From: Paenibacillus sp. 32O-W
GTDB taxonomy: Bacteria; Bacillota; Bacilli; Paenibacillales; NBRC-103111
Assembly: GCF_007679495.1 (NCBI RefSeq)
Contig: NZ_VEGP01000065.1
Location: 1-35,362, forward strand
Direction of reading: 5' to 3'
Length of the DNA stretch: 35,362 bases
Part shown: positions 24,413-32,650 of the stretch, in pieces
Position numbering within the stretch: position 1 is the first letter of the stretch
How the letters are laid out: each line of letters opens with the position of its first letter
Notes under the pieces: model-generated
Databases searched by the model: none
Told to the model about the DNA's origin: nothing
The model's input: only the letters and a program-made list of their open reading frames with translations
Position numbers and translations under genes: made by a program

Positions 24413-25549
24413 CTACCTTCCTGTTGAAAGTGTCTTTTGATTTTCCATTCGAAGTCGATTATTCTCCCGGGAGATGCTGAGCAGGATGCCTGTCCCCGCC
24501 ATACTTATTAACAAAGAGGAGCCCCCATAGCTCGTAAACGGAAGGGTGACCCCGGTAATCGGCAAGCTTCCGGTGACCGCCCCCAGATTAAACACGATCT
24601 GTATGCAGAACATGGCCACAATCCCCATGCCCAACAGCGTACCATATAAATCCTTGCATTTTAAAGCCGCAACGAAGCCGCGCATAATAAACAGGCCCAG
24701 CACCAGCATAAAGCCAACGATTCCGATAAAGCCCAATTCTTCTCCGATCACCGCAAATATAAAATCGGTATGGGCCTCCGGGAGATAGTGGAATTTCTGA
24801 ATGCTCTGGCCCAATCCCGCCCCCGCAATCCCGCCCCGGGATAATGCAAAAAACGACTGGATCAGCTGATAACCCGAATCAGCCGGATCATCCCATGGGT
24901 TTAAGAAGGAGGTCAGCCTGCGGAACCGGTAGCTTTCGAAAATAGCCAGCATCAGCAGTACCGGAGCCACGGCTAAAGCCAGTAAGGAGATATGCCGCAG
25001 ATTGGCTCCTCCTACGATGACGAGAATGAAAGTAATACAGAGCAAATTGAGAGCCGTGCCCAGGTCAGGCTGGCGCAATATCAGCACAACAACAATTCCG
25101 ATCACTACTAAGATGGGAGCAAGGCCCTTCTTAAAATCTTGAATGTGGGTTCCTTTCTTACTGATCAAATAGGCTAAATACAGGATGATCGAAAGTTTAA
25201 CGAACTCTGCGGGCTGCAAGCCGAATGGGCCTATGTAAAGCCATCTCGTCGCCCCCTTGGCATTGGTTCCGACCAAGAGCACCAGCACAAGCAGTATCAG
25301 AGCAAAAATTAAAGAAGGGTAGGCCAAACGCTTCAGCCGGCTAAAGGGGATATTCATCAGCACCAATAAAACCAGCCATCCCAGCAGGGCAAAGACGATC
25401 TGTCGCTGGACAAAATACCAAGAGTCCCCATACTTGTGCAAGCCAAGGGGTGAGCTGGAACTGAAAACCATGACCAGCCCGAAGCCTACTAATAAAAATG
25501 TGGAAAACAGCAAAATAAAGTCTGGCCTGCCTCGCGGCTTGTGTTCCAT
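24413..25549 (-). CDS. ftsW: SEDS-family cell-wall polymerase, FtsW/SpoVE-like
   Basis: 378 residues with about ten membrane helices. SEDS signatures are clear: GLVMVFSSSS in helix 1, LQPAEFVKLSIILYLA, RQPDLGTAL (with the essential Asp), the loop SGYQLIQSFFALSRGGIAGAGLGQS, KFHYLPEAHTDFIFAVIGEELG, and LPFTSYGGSSL near the end. SEDS proteins polymerise lipid II with a partner class B PBP; FtsW acts at the septum, SpoVE in the spore cortex and RodA along the wall. Sequence resembles FtsW/SpoVE more than RodA, but which role applies is open. ATG 25549 is chosen, 8-9 nt from GGGGG; ATG 25558 abuts it. A complete M-box riboswitch with a terminator directly precedes it, and a PAP2 phosphatase follows. 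Confidence 0.88.
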   Translation of the reverse strand: MEHKPRGRPDFILLFSTFLLVGFGLVMVFSSSSPLGLHKYGDSWYFVQRQIVFALLGWLVLLVLMNIPFSRLKRLAYPSLIFALILLVLVLLVGTNAKGATRWLYIGPFGLQPAEFVKLSIILYLAYLISKKGTHIQDFKKGLAPILVVIGIVVVLILRQPDLGTALNLLCITFILVIVGGANLRHISLLALAVAPVLLMLAIFESYRFRRLTSFLNPWDDPADSGYQLIQSFFALSRGGIAGAGLGQSIQKFHYLPEAHTDFIFAVIGEELGFIGIVGFMLVLGLFIMRGFVAALKCKDLYGTLLGMGIVAMFCIQIVFNLGAVTGSLPITGVTLPFTSYGGSSLLISMAGTGILLSISRENNRLRMENQKTLSTGR

Positions 25550-25578
25550 TACGGCCATCCCCCTTTCTATTTCCCCCT

Positions 25579-25611
25579 AAAATAAAAACACACCTTCAAG
25601 GAATGAAGGTG
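25579..25611 (-). terminator. Riboswitch-controlled terminator upstream of the ftsW-like gene
   Basis: On the minus strand CACCTTCA (25611-25604) pairs with TGAAGGTG (25598-25591) around a 5-nt loop, followed by TTTTTATTTT. The segment at 25601-25610 can instead pair over 10 bp (one G-U) with 25638-25647, the 3-prime strand of the aptamer closing helix, so the two structures exclude each other. Confidence 0.88.
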
Positions 25612-25636
25612 CGCGTTAGACAAACAGCACAAAAAG

Positions 25637-25800
25637 AACCTCCATTCGTTGAGTTTTAGCACTGCATGGCATAGGATCAATCGCTTTCCAGCTGCGTTAA
25701 AAACCACCTTATGTCGATGGTTTCTGTTGACCCATTGGCGTCTTTGGACATTTCTGGGCAGCAGCATTTCTCCATGCAGGAGCCTCACCTAACGAGGTTA
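25637..25800 (-). ncRNA. M-box (ykoK leader) Mg2+-sensing riboswitch
   Basis: Read on the minus strand, this leader carries the M-box conserved blocks in the right order: GTTAGGTGAGGCTCCT (25793-25778), CTGCTGCCCA, AAATGTCCAAAGACGCCA, ATGGGTCAACAGAAA, CATCGACATAAGGTG, then GCAGCTGG and CCTATGCCATGCAGTGCTAAA. The P1 helix pairs 25791-25799 with the 3-prime strand 25637-25650. The family folds in high Mg2+ and ends transcription. Here the 3-prime strand of P1 pairs alternatively with the 5-prime arm of the terminator at 25579-25611. The downstream operon is ftsW-like plus PAP2, not a Mg2+ transporter. Confidence 0.95.
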
Positions 25801-25821
25801 TGGATTCAATTATTATCGTCT

Positions 25822-25850
25822 ACATTAACGAATACGCTTTGCTTTGTCAA
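25822..25850 (-). promoter_or_regulatory. Sigma-A promoter of the M-box/ftsW-like operon
   Basis: On the minus strand a perfect TTGACA (25845-25850), a 17-nt spacer and TAATGT (25822-25827). Transcription should start near 25815, about 15 nt before the riboswitch aptamer. Confidence 0.75.
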
Positions 25851-25933
25851 CCCGTTCGGGCATGACAATGCTAGAGTGTTGTTGAATTTGACCATTTAAC
25901 AAACTTTCAGTTTTCATTCGGTCCGCATATAGA

Positions 25934-25963
25934 GACCCCGCCTCCTGCGATAGAAGCGGGGTC
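25934..25963 (-). terminator. Stem-loop downstream of aroF, possible weak terminator
   Basis: GACCCCGC (25934-25941) and GCGGGGTC (25956-25963) form a perfect 8-bp stem 17 nt past the aroF stop codon. The following sequence on the minus strand (TCTATATG) is poor in T, so it may be an mRNA 3-prime end structure or a weak terminator. Confidence 0.5.
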
Positions 25964-25979
25964 CCGATTATCTGTAAAT

Positions 25980-27038
25980 TTATTTTTTCCAAGATCCGGC
26001 GAGTACCGGTTCTTTCTTCGTGGAGAATGTTTTGCCGCATAACGGTGCGAGCTTCTCCAGATCAAGCAGCAGGTTGGCGAACTGGTCGGGGAACAACGAT
26101 TGAACGCCGTCTCCAGTCATCGAATTGTCCGGGTCCGTATGCATCTCTACAATAAGTCCGTCTGCGCCTGCGGCTACAGAAGCTTTGCACATTGGCTCCA
26201 CCAGCTCCCGGCGTCCTGTGCCATGGCTTGGGTCGGAGATGATCGGCAGATGGCTCAGCTGCTTCAGTACCGGAATGGCTGCCAGATCCAACGTGTTTCT
26301 CGTATAGGTCTCGAAGGTCCGGATTCCGCGTTCGCACAGCATTACGTTAGGGTTGCCTCCGGCGAGAATGTACTCGGCCGCATTCAGAAATTCATCGTAG
26401 GTAGCGCTGAAGCCTCTCTTCAGCAGAACCGGAGTCTGGATGGTGCCCAGCTTGCGCAGAAGGTCGAAATTTTGCATATTGCGTGTACCTACCTGCAGAA
26501 TGTCGGCATGCTCGGCGCATATATCCACATATTCCGGAGTCATAACTTCCGTAATAGTCAGCAGCCCATGCTTCCGTCCGGCCTCGGCCATCATTTCCAA
26601 GCCTTCGACGCCAACGCCCTGGAAGCTGTATGGACCGGTCCGCGGCTTGAATGCGCCGCCGCGCAGCACCTGGCCTCCGGCTGCCTTCACCAGTCTGGCG
26701 ATTTCATCTATTTGCTCGGGGGATTCTACTGCGCAGGGTCCGCCCATAACTACCAGATCCTGCCCGCCTATTTCTACCCCTTTAATCGAAATCACCGTAT
26801 CCGCCGGGTGAAACTCACGGCTGGCCAGCTTGTAGGACTTCGAAATTTTAATAACCTCGGAAATACCGGACATCTGACGAAGCTGCTCGGCCATGACCGG
26901 ATCGGCCTTGCCGATGATACCGATGACCGTACGGTCCTCACCTTTGGATACATGTGCGGATACTCCATGCTTCTCAATCCAATGAACGATTTCTGCAATT
27001 CGTTCATCTGTAGTATTATGAGATGTAATAGCAATCAT
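25980..27038 (-). CDS. aroF: 3-deoxy-7-phosphoheptulonate (DAHP) synthase, type I-beta with N-terminal regulatory domain
   Basis: 352 residues. It condenses phosphoenolpyruvate and erythrose 4-phosphate, the first step of aromatic amino acid synthesis. Residues 1-70 form a ferredoxin-like regulatory domain ([19 protein letters not shown]) as in the Thermotoga enzyme. The catalytic barrel contains [40 protein letters not shown] and [11 protein letters not shown], with metal and substrate ligands Cys, Lys, His, Glu and Asp. Tyrosine or phenylalanine (or prephenate) feedback is expected. AAGGAGAG precedes the ATG. It has its own promoter, about 200 nt of structured leader and no adjacent chorismate mutase. 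Confidence 0.95.
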   Translation of the reverse strand: MIAITSHNTTDERIAEIVHWIEKHGVSAHVSKGEDRTVIGIIGKADPVMAEQLRQMSGISEVIKISKSYKLASREFHPADTVISIKGVEIGGQDLVVMGGPCAVESPEQIDEIARLVKAAGGQVLRGGAFKPRTGPYSFQGVGVEGLEMMAEAGRKHGLLTITEVMTPEYVDICAEHADILQVGTRNMQNFDLLRKLGTIQTPVLLKRGFSATYDEFLNAAEYILAGGNPNVMLCERGIRTFETYTRNTLDLAAIPVLKQLSHLPIISDPSHGTGRRELVEPMCKASVAAGADGLIVEMHTDPDNSMTGDGVQSLFPDQFANLLLDLEKLAPLCGKTFSTKKEPVLAGSWKK

Positions 27039-27056
27039 GTTGATCTCTCCTTATCT

Positions 27057-27193
27057 ATGCGCTCATTAGTCAATATGCTGTATAATCACACAAAGCCCTC
27101 GGGAGGTCTTGGTGAATTATTGGACGTTTCATTCGGGTTCGGACCGTCACCCGATAAATAGACTTGCGGACAGTAAATAGCATATCAGCGCAT
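27057..27193 (-). ncRNA. Structured mRNA leader of aroF, class not recognised
   Basis: The leader can fold into a closed multi-helix structure. The closing helix pairs 27187-27193 with 27057-27063 (7 bp) and 27180-27185 with 27073-27078 (6 bp). Inside are TCGGGT/ACCCGA (27133-27138, 27149-27154) and a near-perfect hairpin at 27093-27110, extended by TCAC/GTGA (27086-27089, 27112-27115). The closing helix ends 5 nt upstream of the ribosome site (27045-27052), so it could control translation. It has no T-box motif and no leader peptide rich in aromatic codons. Confidence 0.45.
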
Positions 27194-27248
27194 CATCCAT
27201 CATCAATTTTCACACTGCGACGCTTATCCGCTGCTCTCCGTTAAAGCA

Positions 27249-27277
27249 ACTATAACGGAAAAACTTCGACCCGTCAA
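27249..27277 (-). promoter_or_regulatory. Sigma-A promoter of aroF
   Basis: On the minus strand TTGACG (27272-27277), a 17-nt spacer and TATAGT (27249-27254). The -35 lies inside the terminator hairpin of the upstream ispH gene. Transcription should start near 27242. Confidence 0.65.
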
Positions 27278-27299
27278 TGTTTTTTTGCCGGGTTCGAAG
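27258..27299 (-). terminator. Terminator of ispH
   Basis: On the minus strand CTTCGAACCCG (27299-27289) pairs with CGGGTCGAAG (27273-27264) with one bulged base, followed by TTTTTCC. It lies 15 nt after the ispH stop codon and overlaps the aroF -35. Confidence 0.8.
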
Positions 27300-27313
27300 C
27301 TTATCCGTCGCAA

Positions 27314-28261
27314 TCAGCCCTTCCTCTTGGCTACGGCAGGGATGAGCCGATTCATATCAATCGTCCTCTCGATGGCCCAAGTTCCCGGATCGTTCGGATC
27401 GAAACGTTCCAGATAATCTATCACTTCTTTGGTAATCGGTGTCGGAGTAGACGCCCCCGAAGTTACCGCCACCTTGCGCACTTCCATCAACCAGTCGGTA
27501 CGCAGCTCGGTAATATCCGCGATGCGATAAGCGCGGACTCCGGCAATTTCTTCCGATACCTGGGCCAGACGGTTGGAGTTGTTGCTGCGCGGGTCTCCGA
27601 CCACAATGACCAGGTCGGCATCCTTGGCCTGCTCCGCTACCGCTTCTTGCCGGACCTGGGTGGCCATGCAAATCTCATTATGGATCTCCGCAGTCGGGTA
27701 CCTCCGGATCAGGCGGTTCATGATATGGCGTATATCCCACTGGCTCATCGTCGTCTGGTTCGTAATAATGATCCGGTCGGTATTCAAGTTCAACTGCTCG
27801 ATCTCTTCTTCTTTCTCGATTAGGAAGACGTGATCCGGGGCGATGCCGACCGCGCCCTCCGGCTCAGGATGGCCTTTCTTCCCGATATAAATAATGGCAT
27901 AGCCTTCAGCAGCCTTCTCGCGGATAAGGTCATGCGTGCGGGTAACGTCCGGGCAAGTCGCATCCACAACGGTCAGCCCTTTCTCCCGCGCCCGCTTGCG
28001 TACCTCCGGTGAAACCCCGTGCGCCGTAAAAATAACCGTTCCGCTCTGAACCTGATCCAATATTTCGAGACGGTTAGGGCCGTCCAAAGTAACTATTCCT
28101 TCCTTTTCAAAAAAACCGGTGACGTGCGAATTATGAACGATCATGCCGAGGATATAGATAGGCCGCGGCAAATCCATATTCCTGGCGGTTGTCATAGCCA
28201 GTGCCATGGCGTCAACGACTCCATAACAGTACCCTCTCGGGGAGATGCGAATTACTTTCAT
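27314..28261 (-). CDS. ispH: 4-hydroxy-3-methylbut-2-enyl diphosphate reductase IspH
   Basis: 315 residues. It is the last enzyme of the MEP isoprenoid pathway, making IPP and DMAPP with a [4Fe-4S] cluster. The three cluster cysteines are visible in PRGYCYGV (Cys-12), VDATCPDV (about 103) and HNEICMAT (about 198). The active-site Glu and Thr lie nearby (GHPEPEG, NQTTMS), and [13 protein letters not shown] and TSGASTP line the substrate pocket. The start is ATG 28261 with AGGTGATTGT upstream; a reading to 28276 is less likely. It is monocistronic with its own terminator. Confidence 0.95.
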   Translation of the reverse strand: MKVIRISPRGYCYGVVDAMALAMTTARNMDLPRPIYILGMIVHNSHVTGFFEKEGIVTLDGPNRLEILDQVQSGTVIFTAHGVSPEVRKRAREKGLTVVDATCPDVTRTHDLIREKAAEGYAIIYIGKKGHPEPEGAVGIAPDHVFLIEKEEEIEQLNLNTDRIIITNQTTMSQWDIRHIMNRLIRRYPTAEIHNEICMATQVRQEAVAEQAKDADLVIVVGDPRSNNSNRLAQVSEEIAGVRAYRIADITELRTDWLMEVRKVAVTSGASTPTPITKEVIDYLERFDPNDPGTWAIERTIDMNRLIPAVAKRKG

Positions 28262-28376
28262 ACAATCACCTATCATTCTGCCTCAGCGTATTCCTCATTA
28301 CGAAGTACGGTGAATGAGCTTGTGCCTTATTCACCGGTTCATTTAGAGGTTGTTCAGAACTATCCCTATTATAGCA

Positions 28377-29846
28377 TTAATCCTGCTCCCTCGATACGAT
28401 GGGCAGCCAAATGACAAATTGCGTCCCTTCTTCTTTGCGTGTCGTAACCTCAATCGATCCCTCATGCTCGTCAATGATCCATTTGGCAATCGACAAGCCC
28501 AGCCCGGTTCCCTGGGTTTTGCCTCGGGAGACGTCCGCCCGGTAGAACCGTTCAAAGATATACGGCACCTCATCCTTGTCCATGCCGATTCCCGTATCGC
28601 TGATCCGGATTCCGATCTGGCCTGCATCCTCCGATGCGACCGCATCGATGGTTACTACTCCTTCGGGAGTATATTTAAAGGCATTTTCTATAAATATAAA
28701 CAATAGCTGCTGCAAATAATCCGCATTACCCCGGACGATAATTCCTTCCATGGCCGATAAATCGCCCATTCTCCATTGGGCCTGTCTCGGGAAGAGGTTA
28801 GCCTTGCGCGATACCTCCTCAACCAATGGCTGGAGAGCCAGCTCCTTCTTCTCCATGACATAACCCGCATCCGCCCTTGCCAGTGAGAGCAAATTGTTGA
28901 CGAGACGGCTCATCCGGGAAGCTTCATCGGCAATATCCCGCATTGCCTCCAGGGAAAGCTGTACGTTGCGTTCGTCATCCATTGAGGGCTGCCCAAGCTG
29001 AGCCCATACCTTCTCCAGCAAATCCACATTGCCGCGGATCGTCGTCAGCGGAGTACGGAGTTCATGGGAGGCATCGGAAACAAACCTTCGCTGGGCCCGG
29101 TAAGCCTCATCCAGCTCCGTATAGGCTACCTGCAGCCGGCCAAGCATTCCGTTGATCGTCTCGGTCAGGCGTCCAATCTCGTCATTGGGCCCATCGTAAG
29201 AAATCCGCTTGCTCAAATCTTCTCCAATCTGGATTTGATCGGCGGCGGCAATTACACTGTCGATCGGCTTGAGGGCTTTGCGCGACAAGAACCAGCCGAT
29301 CGTGCCCGCCAAAGCGACCGTAATCAATCCGATAAAAATCAGCGTATACCGTAAAGTGCTGAACAGCCGGAGATCATTGACAATGACATGTCCCACCTGC
29401 AGAATGGCCACCGGTCCCCCCTCCAGCAGCACCGGGTGATTATAGATTAGCAAATCCACCCCGCGATAACGCGCCTGCTCGAAATAACCCCTTCGCTCAT
29501 AAGCCGCTTGAATGGCCTCCTGCGATACAGTGAACTGAATGTCCGTCTTTACGAGCGGCGGGTTTCTGGTCACATTTTTGCTTTCCAAGTCATTAAATTG
29601 CAGCAATATATTGTTATTGCGGAGATCCGATTCATCCAGCTGCAGATTTATATAGAGACCTCGGCTCGATACATAAATATCAGGCTTGATACGGGAATAA
29701 ATATCTTCCGCTTGAGCTTTAACCCCTCTGCGGACATCACCAAAATATACATAATGCAGAGAAGAATACAATCCGATCCCCAGTATCAACAATGTTAGTA
29801 AAAGCACTCCGGAATACCAGAGTGTTAAGCGTAGTCGGATAGACAT
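28377..29846 (-). CDS. Sensor histidine kinase (two-component)
   Basis: 489 residues. A first membrane helix at about 8-30 precedes an extracellular region of about 130 residues and a second helix at about 165-190. A HAMP domain follows (RKALKPIDSVIAAADQIQIGE). The H-box FVSDASHELRTPLTTI has the phosphorylated His near 259, and the ATPase part shows the N-box FIENAFKYTPEG, G1 DTGIGMDKDE, F-box FERFYR and G2 GTGLGLSIAKWI. It follows the response regulator gene after 2 nt, so the pair is cotranscribed. Layout resembles the ArlS/CssS/CiaH group. The htrA gene just upstream suggests sensing of misfolded secreted proteins, but the signal is not proven. Confidence 0.93.
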   Translation of the reverse strand: MSIRLRLTLWYSGVLLLTLLILGIGLYSSLHYVYFGDVRRGVKAQAEDIYSRIKPDIYVSSRGLYINLQLDESDLRNNNILLQFNDLESKNVTRNPPLVKTDIQFTVSQEAIQAAYERRGYFEQARYRGVDLLIYNHPVLLEGGPVAILQVGHVIVNDLRLFSTLRYTLIFIGLITVALAGTIGWFLSRKALKPIDSVIAAADQIQIGEDLSKRISYDGPNDEIGRLTETINGMLGRLQVAYTELDEAYRAQRRFVSDASHELRTPLTTIRGNVDLLEKVWAQLGQPSMDDERNVQLSLEAMRDIADEASRMSRLVNNLLSLARADAGYVMEKKELALQPLVEEVSRKANLFPRQAQWRMGDLSAMEGIIVRGNADYLQQLLFIFIENAFKYTPEGVVTIDAVASEDAGQIGIRISDTGIGMDKDEVPYIFERFYRADVSRGKTQGTGLGLSIAKWIIDEHEGSIEVTTRKEEGTQFVIWLPIVSREQD

Positions 29847-29848
29847 CT

Positions 29849-30538
29849 TCAGGATTCCCCTCTCAGCACATACCCGGCCCCACGTACCGTTTGAATGATT
29901 CGGCTGCCTCCATGTTCCTCGGTTTTTTGGCGGAGCAGAGCAATATACACTTCCAGCACGTTTGATTCGCCGCTATAATCATAACCCCATATTTTGTCCA
30001 TGATGACATCCCGGGACAGAACCCTTTTCGGATTTTGCATAAAGAGATGAAGGAGGTCAAACTCCTTGGTTGTCAGCTCAATTCGCCGGCCCGAACGAAT
30101 AACCTCGCGTGTATCGGTATCCAGAATAATATCTTCGAAGCTGATTCGGTTGCTGCTCTGCTCGCTGCGCTCGGTCCTTCTTCGCAGCAAGGAGCGTACT
30201 CTGGCCAGCAATTCTTCCAGTGCAAAAGGCTTGACGAGATAGTCATCGGCCCCGAGATCCAATCCTTTGACCCGATCGGCGATTTCGTCTTTGGCCGTCA
30301 GCATCAGGATCGGAGTGTTCATCCCGCTTTCCCGGATTCTGCGGCAGACCTCCCACCCGTCCACCTTCGGCATCATCACATCAAGAATGATCAAGTCCGG
30401 GTCCTGCTGCAATATTTTTCTCAAACCCTCCTGCCCATCGTTGGCCGTCTCCACTCCATAGCCTTCGAAGACAAGACTTCTCCGCAGCATGGAAGTAATC
30501 TTCTCATCATCGTCGATGACCATAATATTCTCTCTCAA
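29849..30538 (-). CDS. OmpR/PhoB-family response regulator
   Basis: 229 residues. The receiver domain has VIDDDEKI, the phospho-acceptor Asp in LIILDVMMPKVDG, Thr in MLTAKDE and Lys in VKPFALEEL. The winged-helix domain includes IELTTKEFDLLHLFMQNPKRVLSRD and ends with VRGAGYVLRG. The start is read as TTG 30538, because AGGGGTG lies about 7 nt upstream; a GTG at 30547 abuts it. It forms an operon with the kinase. A CiaR-type repeat array upstream of the neighbouring htrA is a plausible binding target. Confidence 0.92.
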   Translation of the reverse strand: MRENIMVIDDDEKITSMLRRSLVFEGYGVETANDGQEGLRKILQQDPDLIILDVMMPKVDGWEVCRRIRESGMNTPILMLTAKDEIADRVKGLDLGADDYLVKPFALEELLARVRSLLRRRTERSEQSSNRISFEDIILDTDTREVIRSGRRIELTTKEFDLLHLFMQNPKRVLSRDVIMDKIWGYDYSGESNVLEVYIALLRQKTEEHGGSRIIQTVRGAGYVLRGES

Positions 30539-30906
30539 CTGCCTCACCCCTCTAAGACCGATATATTATTATCCCTAATCGGGCCAAGCTTCCGAAGTCG
30601 GCATTGAAACCAACCGTTTCTTGCATTCGTCCGTCTGCCTCATCCGCAGATTGTGCCGCTCCTATGCCCAGCCCGGGAATTAAACATTTAGCTTCTTACA
30701 TTATTATAACAAGAAACGAAACGGTCTTTACAGCATAGATACGGCAAACAAAGGCTTCCCTTCTGCAGAAGGATTCACGAAACAAAAAGAGAAGCAGCCC
30801 ACGGAATGTCCGCGAAAGTCTGCTTCCCTCAAAGTACGGTGATTGACCGCCTCGCGCAAGTTTGGACAACGCACTCGCTGTTATCCCCCAGATTTTCTTT
30901 CTTTAT
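30539..30906 (-). promoter_or_regulatory. Intergenic region with promoter of the two-component operon
   Basis: An extended -10, TGTTATAAT (TATAAT at 30703-30708, minus strand), gives a leader of about 165 nt; the -35 is weak. The htrA terminator lies further upstream at 30785-30826. No further gene is seen in the region. Confidence 0.5.
30785..30826 (-). terminator. Terminator of htrA
   Basis: On the minus strand GAAGCAG (30826-30820) pairs with CTGCTTC (30797-30791), enclosing about 22 nt, followed by TCTTTTTG. It lies about 80 nt past the htrA stop codon. Confidence 0.65.
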
Positions 30907-32463
30907 CTATTTCTGCTGCTCGAGTTCATTCATATCTCCGATTGTCACTTCAATGTCCATCTTCTGGCCGTCGCGGACAATGCCCAGCGTTACTTTATCT
31001 CCTACCTTGGTAGTCAATACCTTCGCCTTGAAGTCAGCCATGTCCTTAACCTTCTCTCCATTGAAGGTCAGGATGACGTCGTTCTGCTTCAGTCCTGCCT
31101 TGAAGCCGGGGCCTCCCATCAGAACATTGGCAATGATCGTGCCTTCAGTGCTGTCCAGCTTAAGGACGTCCAGATACGATTTTTCGATATTCGCCACAGT
31201 AATTCCAACGAACGGAACCGGCTCTTTAGGGATGGCCACCCCATTCTTCAAATTATCCAGCACGTTCTGAACGGTGCTGATCGGAATTGCGAAGCCGATC
31301 CCTTGTGCTTGCGCACTGACCGCCGTATTGATGCCGACGACTTCCCCGTTCAGGTTCAGCAGCGGTCCGCCGGAGTTGCCGGGGTTGATCGATGCGTCGG
31401 TCTGCAGCAGGTGCTTGTATTGCCGGGTTCCCTGTTTGTCCTGGATCGGGATTTCTCTTTCCTTCGCGCTCAGGACTCCGACCGTTACGGTGTGATCGAA
31501 TCCGTATGGGTTCCCGATAGCTACGACCCAGTCGCCGACGTTAATTTCCGAAGAGGCCATGCGCAGATACGGGAAGTCCTGGTCTCCCTTGATTTTCAAT
31601 ACGGCAAGGTCCAGATCATAACTGTTCCCGAGAAGCTCTGCCTTGAAAGGCTCATCGTAGCCTTGAACCGTCACCAGAATTTCATCCGCGCCGTTGATAA
31701 CATGCTCATTCGTAAGTATATATCCGCTCTTGTCGAAGATAAAGCCGGTTCCCATTCCCGCCGCCTGCTTGCTGCCCTCTTGGGGAGCATTCGGCGAAAC
31801 GCCGAAATCATCGCCGAAGAAGTAGCGGAAGAACGGATCATCCATCAGAGGATTGCGGCTTCCCGATCCCGCTTTGACCTGCTTGTAGGTTTCGACCTTA
31901 ACGACCGCGGGTCCGGTCATTTGGGCAATCTCGGCTATATTGGTAGGGCGGTTGGAATCCCAGGCCGCGCTTTGAGCCAGGCTGCCGCCGCCATTGTTAT
32001 TGCTGTTGGTTGCAGCGGCATTCCCGCCGCCGTTGCCCATTACTCCTTGGGCGGGCGAGAACCAGTTGCCGCGGTCCGCCGTGAACATCAATCCGCCCAT
32101 CACAAGAGCTCCGGCCAGGAATGAAATAAGTCCGGTCTTCCAGCGGCTCTTCTTCCGCTCATGGTTGACCGACCAGGACGCGCTTGCCGATGACGGCGTG
32201 TCGTCAGACAATCCGATCGGTTTCACCGGGCGGGGGGCCCTCATTTCTACCTCCGTTGAGGATCGATAGGGGAGTGACGTGGAGCTGTCAGACTTCGATT
32301 CTTCTTGCGATGGCCGTGACTTGTAAGGGCCATAGGAATAGTAGTAGGACGAAGTAGAGGAGGGGCTGTTCTGGTTAGTGGAGTCCTCCTCCTTAGGATT
32401 GCTATCCGGCTTGGGAGCGTTGAAAAAATCATCAAAACCGCTCTTCTTTTGATTATCATCCAT
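30907..32463 (-). CDS. htrA: Membrane-anchored S1C serine protease, HtrA/DegP type
   Basis: 518 residues. The N-terminal 100 residues are polar and low in complexity, followed by a membrane helix at about 105-125. The trypsin-like protease domain then carries His in NEHVING (about 253), Asp in DLDLAVLKI (about 284) and Ser in NPGNSGGPLLNLNG (about 362). One PDZ domain (about 410-510) recognises unfolded C-termini (GGPGFKAGLKQNDVI). It degrades misfolded proteins outside the membrane. The start is ATG 32463 with AGGAGG 8 nt upstream; a reading to 32511 is unlikely. A four-box direct-repeat array lies upstream, and a two-component pair follows on the same strand. Confidence 0.93.
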   Translation of the reverse strand: MDDNQKKSGFDDFFNAPKPDSNPKEEDSTNQNSPSSTSSYYYSYGPYKSRPSQEESKSDSSTSLPYRSSTEVEMRAPRPVKPIGLSDDTPSSASASWSVNHERKKSRWKTGLISFLAGALVMGGLMFTADRGNWFSPAQGVMGNGGGNAAATNSNNNGGGSLAQSAAWDSNRPTNIAEIAQMTGPAVVKVETYKQVKAGSGSRNPLMDDPFFRYFFGDDFGVSPNAPQEGSKQAAGMGTGFIFDKSGYILTNEHVINGADEILVTVQGYDEPFKAELLGNSYDLDLAVLKIKGDQDFPYLRMASSEINVGDWVVAIGNPYGFDHTVTVGVLSAKEREIPIQDKQGTRQYKHLLQTDASINPGNSGGPLLNLNGEVVGINTAVSAQAQGIGFAIPISTVQNVLDNLKNGVAIPKEPVPFVGITVANIEKSYLDVLKLDSTEGTIIANVLMGGPGFKAGLKQNDVILTFNGEKVKDMADFKAKVLTTKVGDKVTLGIVRDGQKMDIEVTIGDMNELEQQK

Positions 32464-32584
32464 TGCAAATTCCTCCTCTTGCCAATAGATTCGATATAAG
32501 ACAACATCCATGGAATGTTATTCGAATAAAAAGCAAATATGATTCTACTAGTTTTTATTCTTAACTATATAATGGACCGTTAAC

Positions 32585-32622
32585 CTTAAACGAACCTTAA
32601 AACCAGTTAAAGAGGAGTTAAA
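32585..32622 (-). promoter_or_regulatory. CiaR-type direct-repeat array upstream of htrA
   Basis: On the minus strand TTTAAC, TTTAAC, TTTAAG and TTTAAG occur at 32622-32617, 32611-32606, 32601-32596 and 32590-32585, spaced 11, 10 and 11 bp apart. The last pair, TTTAAG-N5-TTTAAG, exactly fits the streptococcal CiaR site NTTAAG-N5-WTTAAG. A TATATA/TATAGT-like -10 follows within 20 nt, so an activator bound here could reach the promoter. Confidence 0.6.
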
Positions 32623-32650
32623 AACTTCTGAATGGGGAAGCTGGAGTCAT

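Noticed and set aside
26100-27161. A 353-codon open frame on the plus strand
   Set aside because: It lies fully antisense to aroF, whose motifs are unambiguous. The composition is low in helix-forming patterns and rich in Cys/His as expected for an antisense shadow.
27039-27242. T-box or aromatic leader-peptide attenuator for aroF
   Set aside because: The T-box consensus AGGGTGG...CCGCG is missing, and the only short frame in the leader has just one Tyr and one Phe, with no ribosome site.
30862-32124. A 420-codon open frame on the plus strand
   Set aside because: It is antisense to htrA, which has a full catalytic triad and PDZ domain. No ribosome site precedes it.
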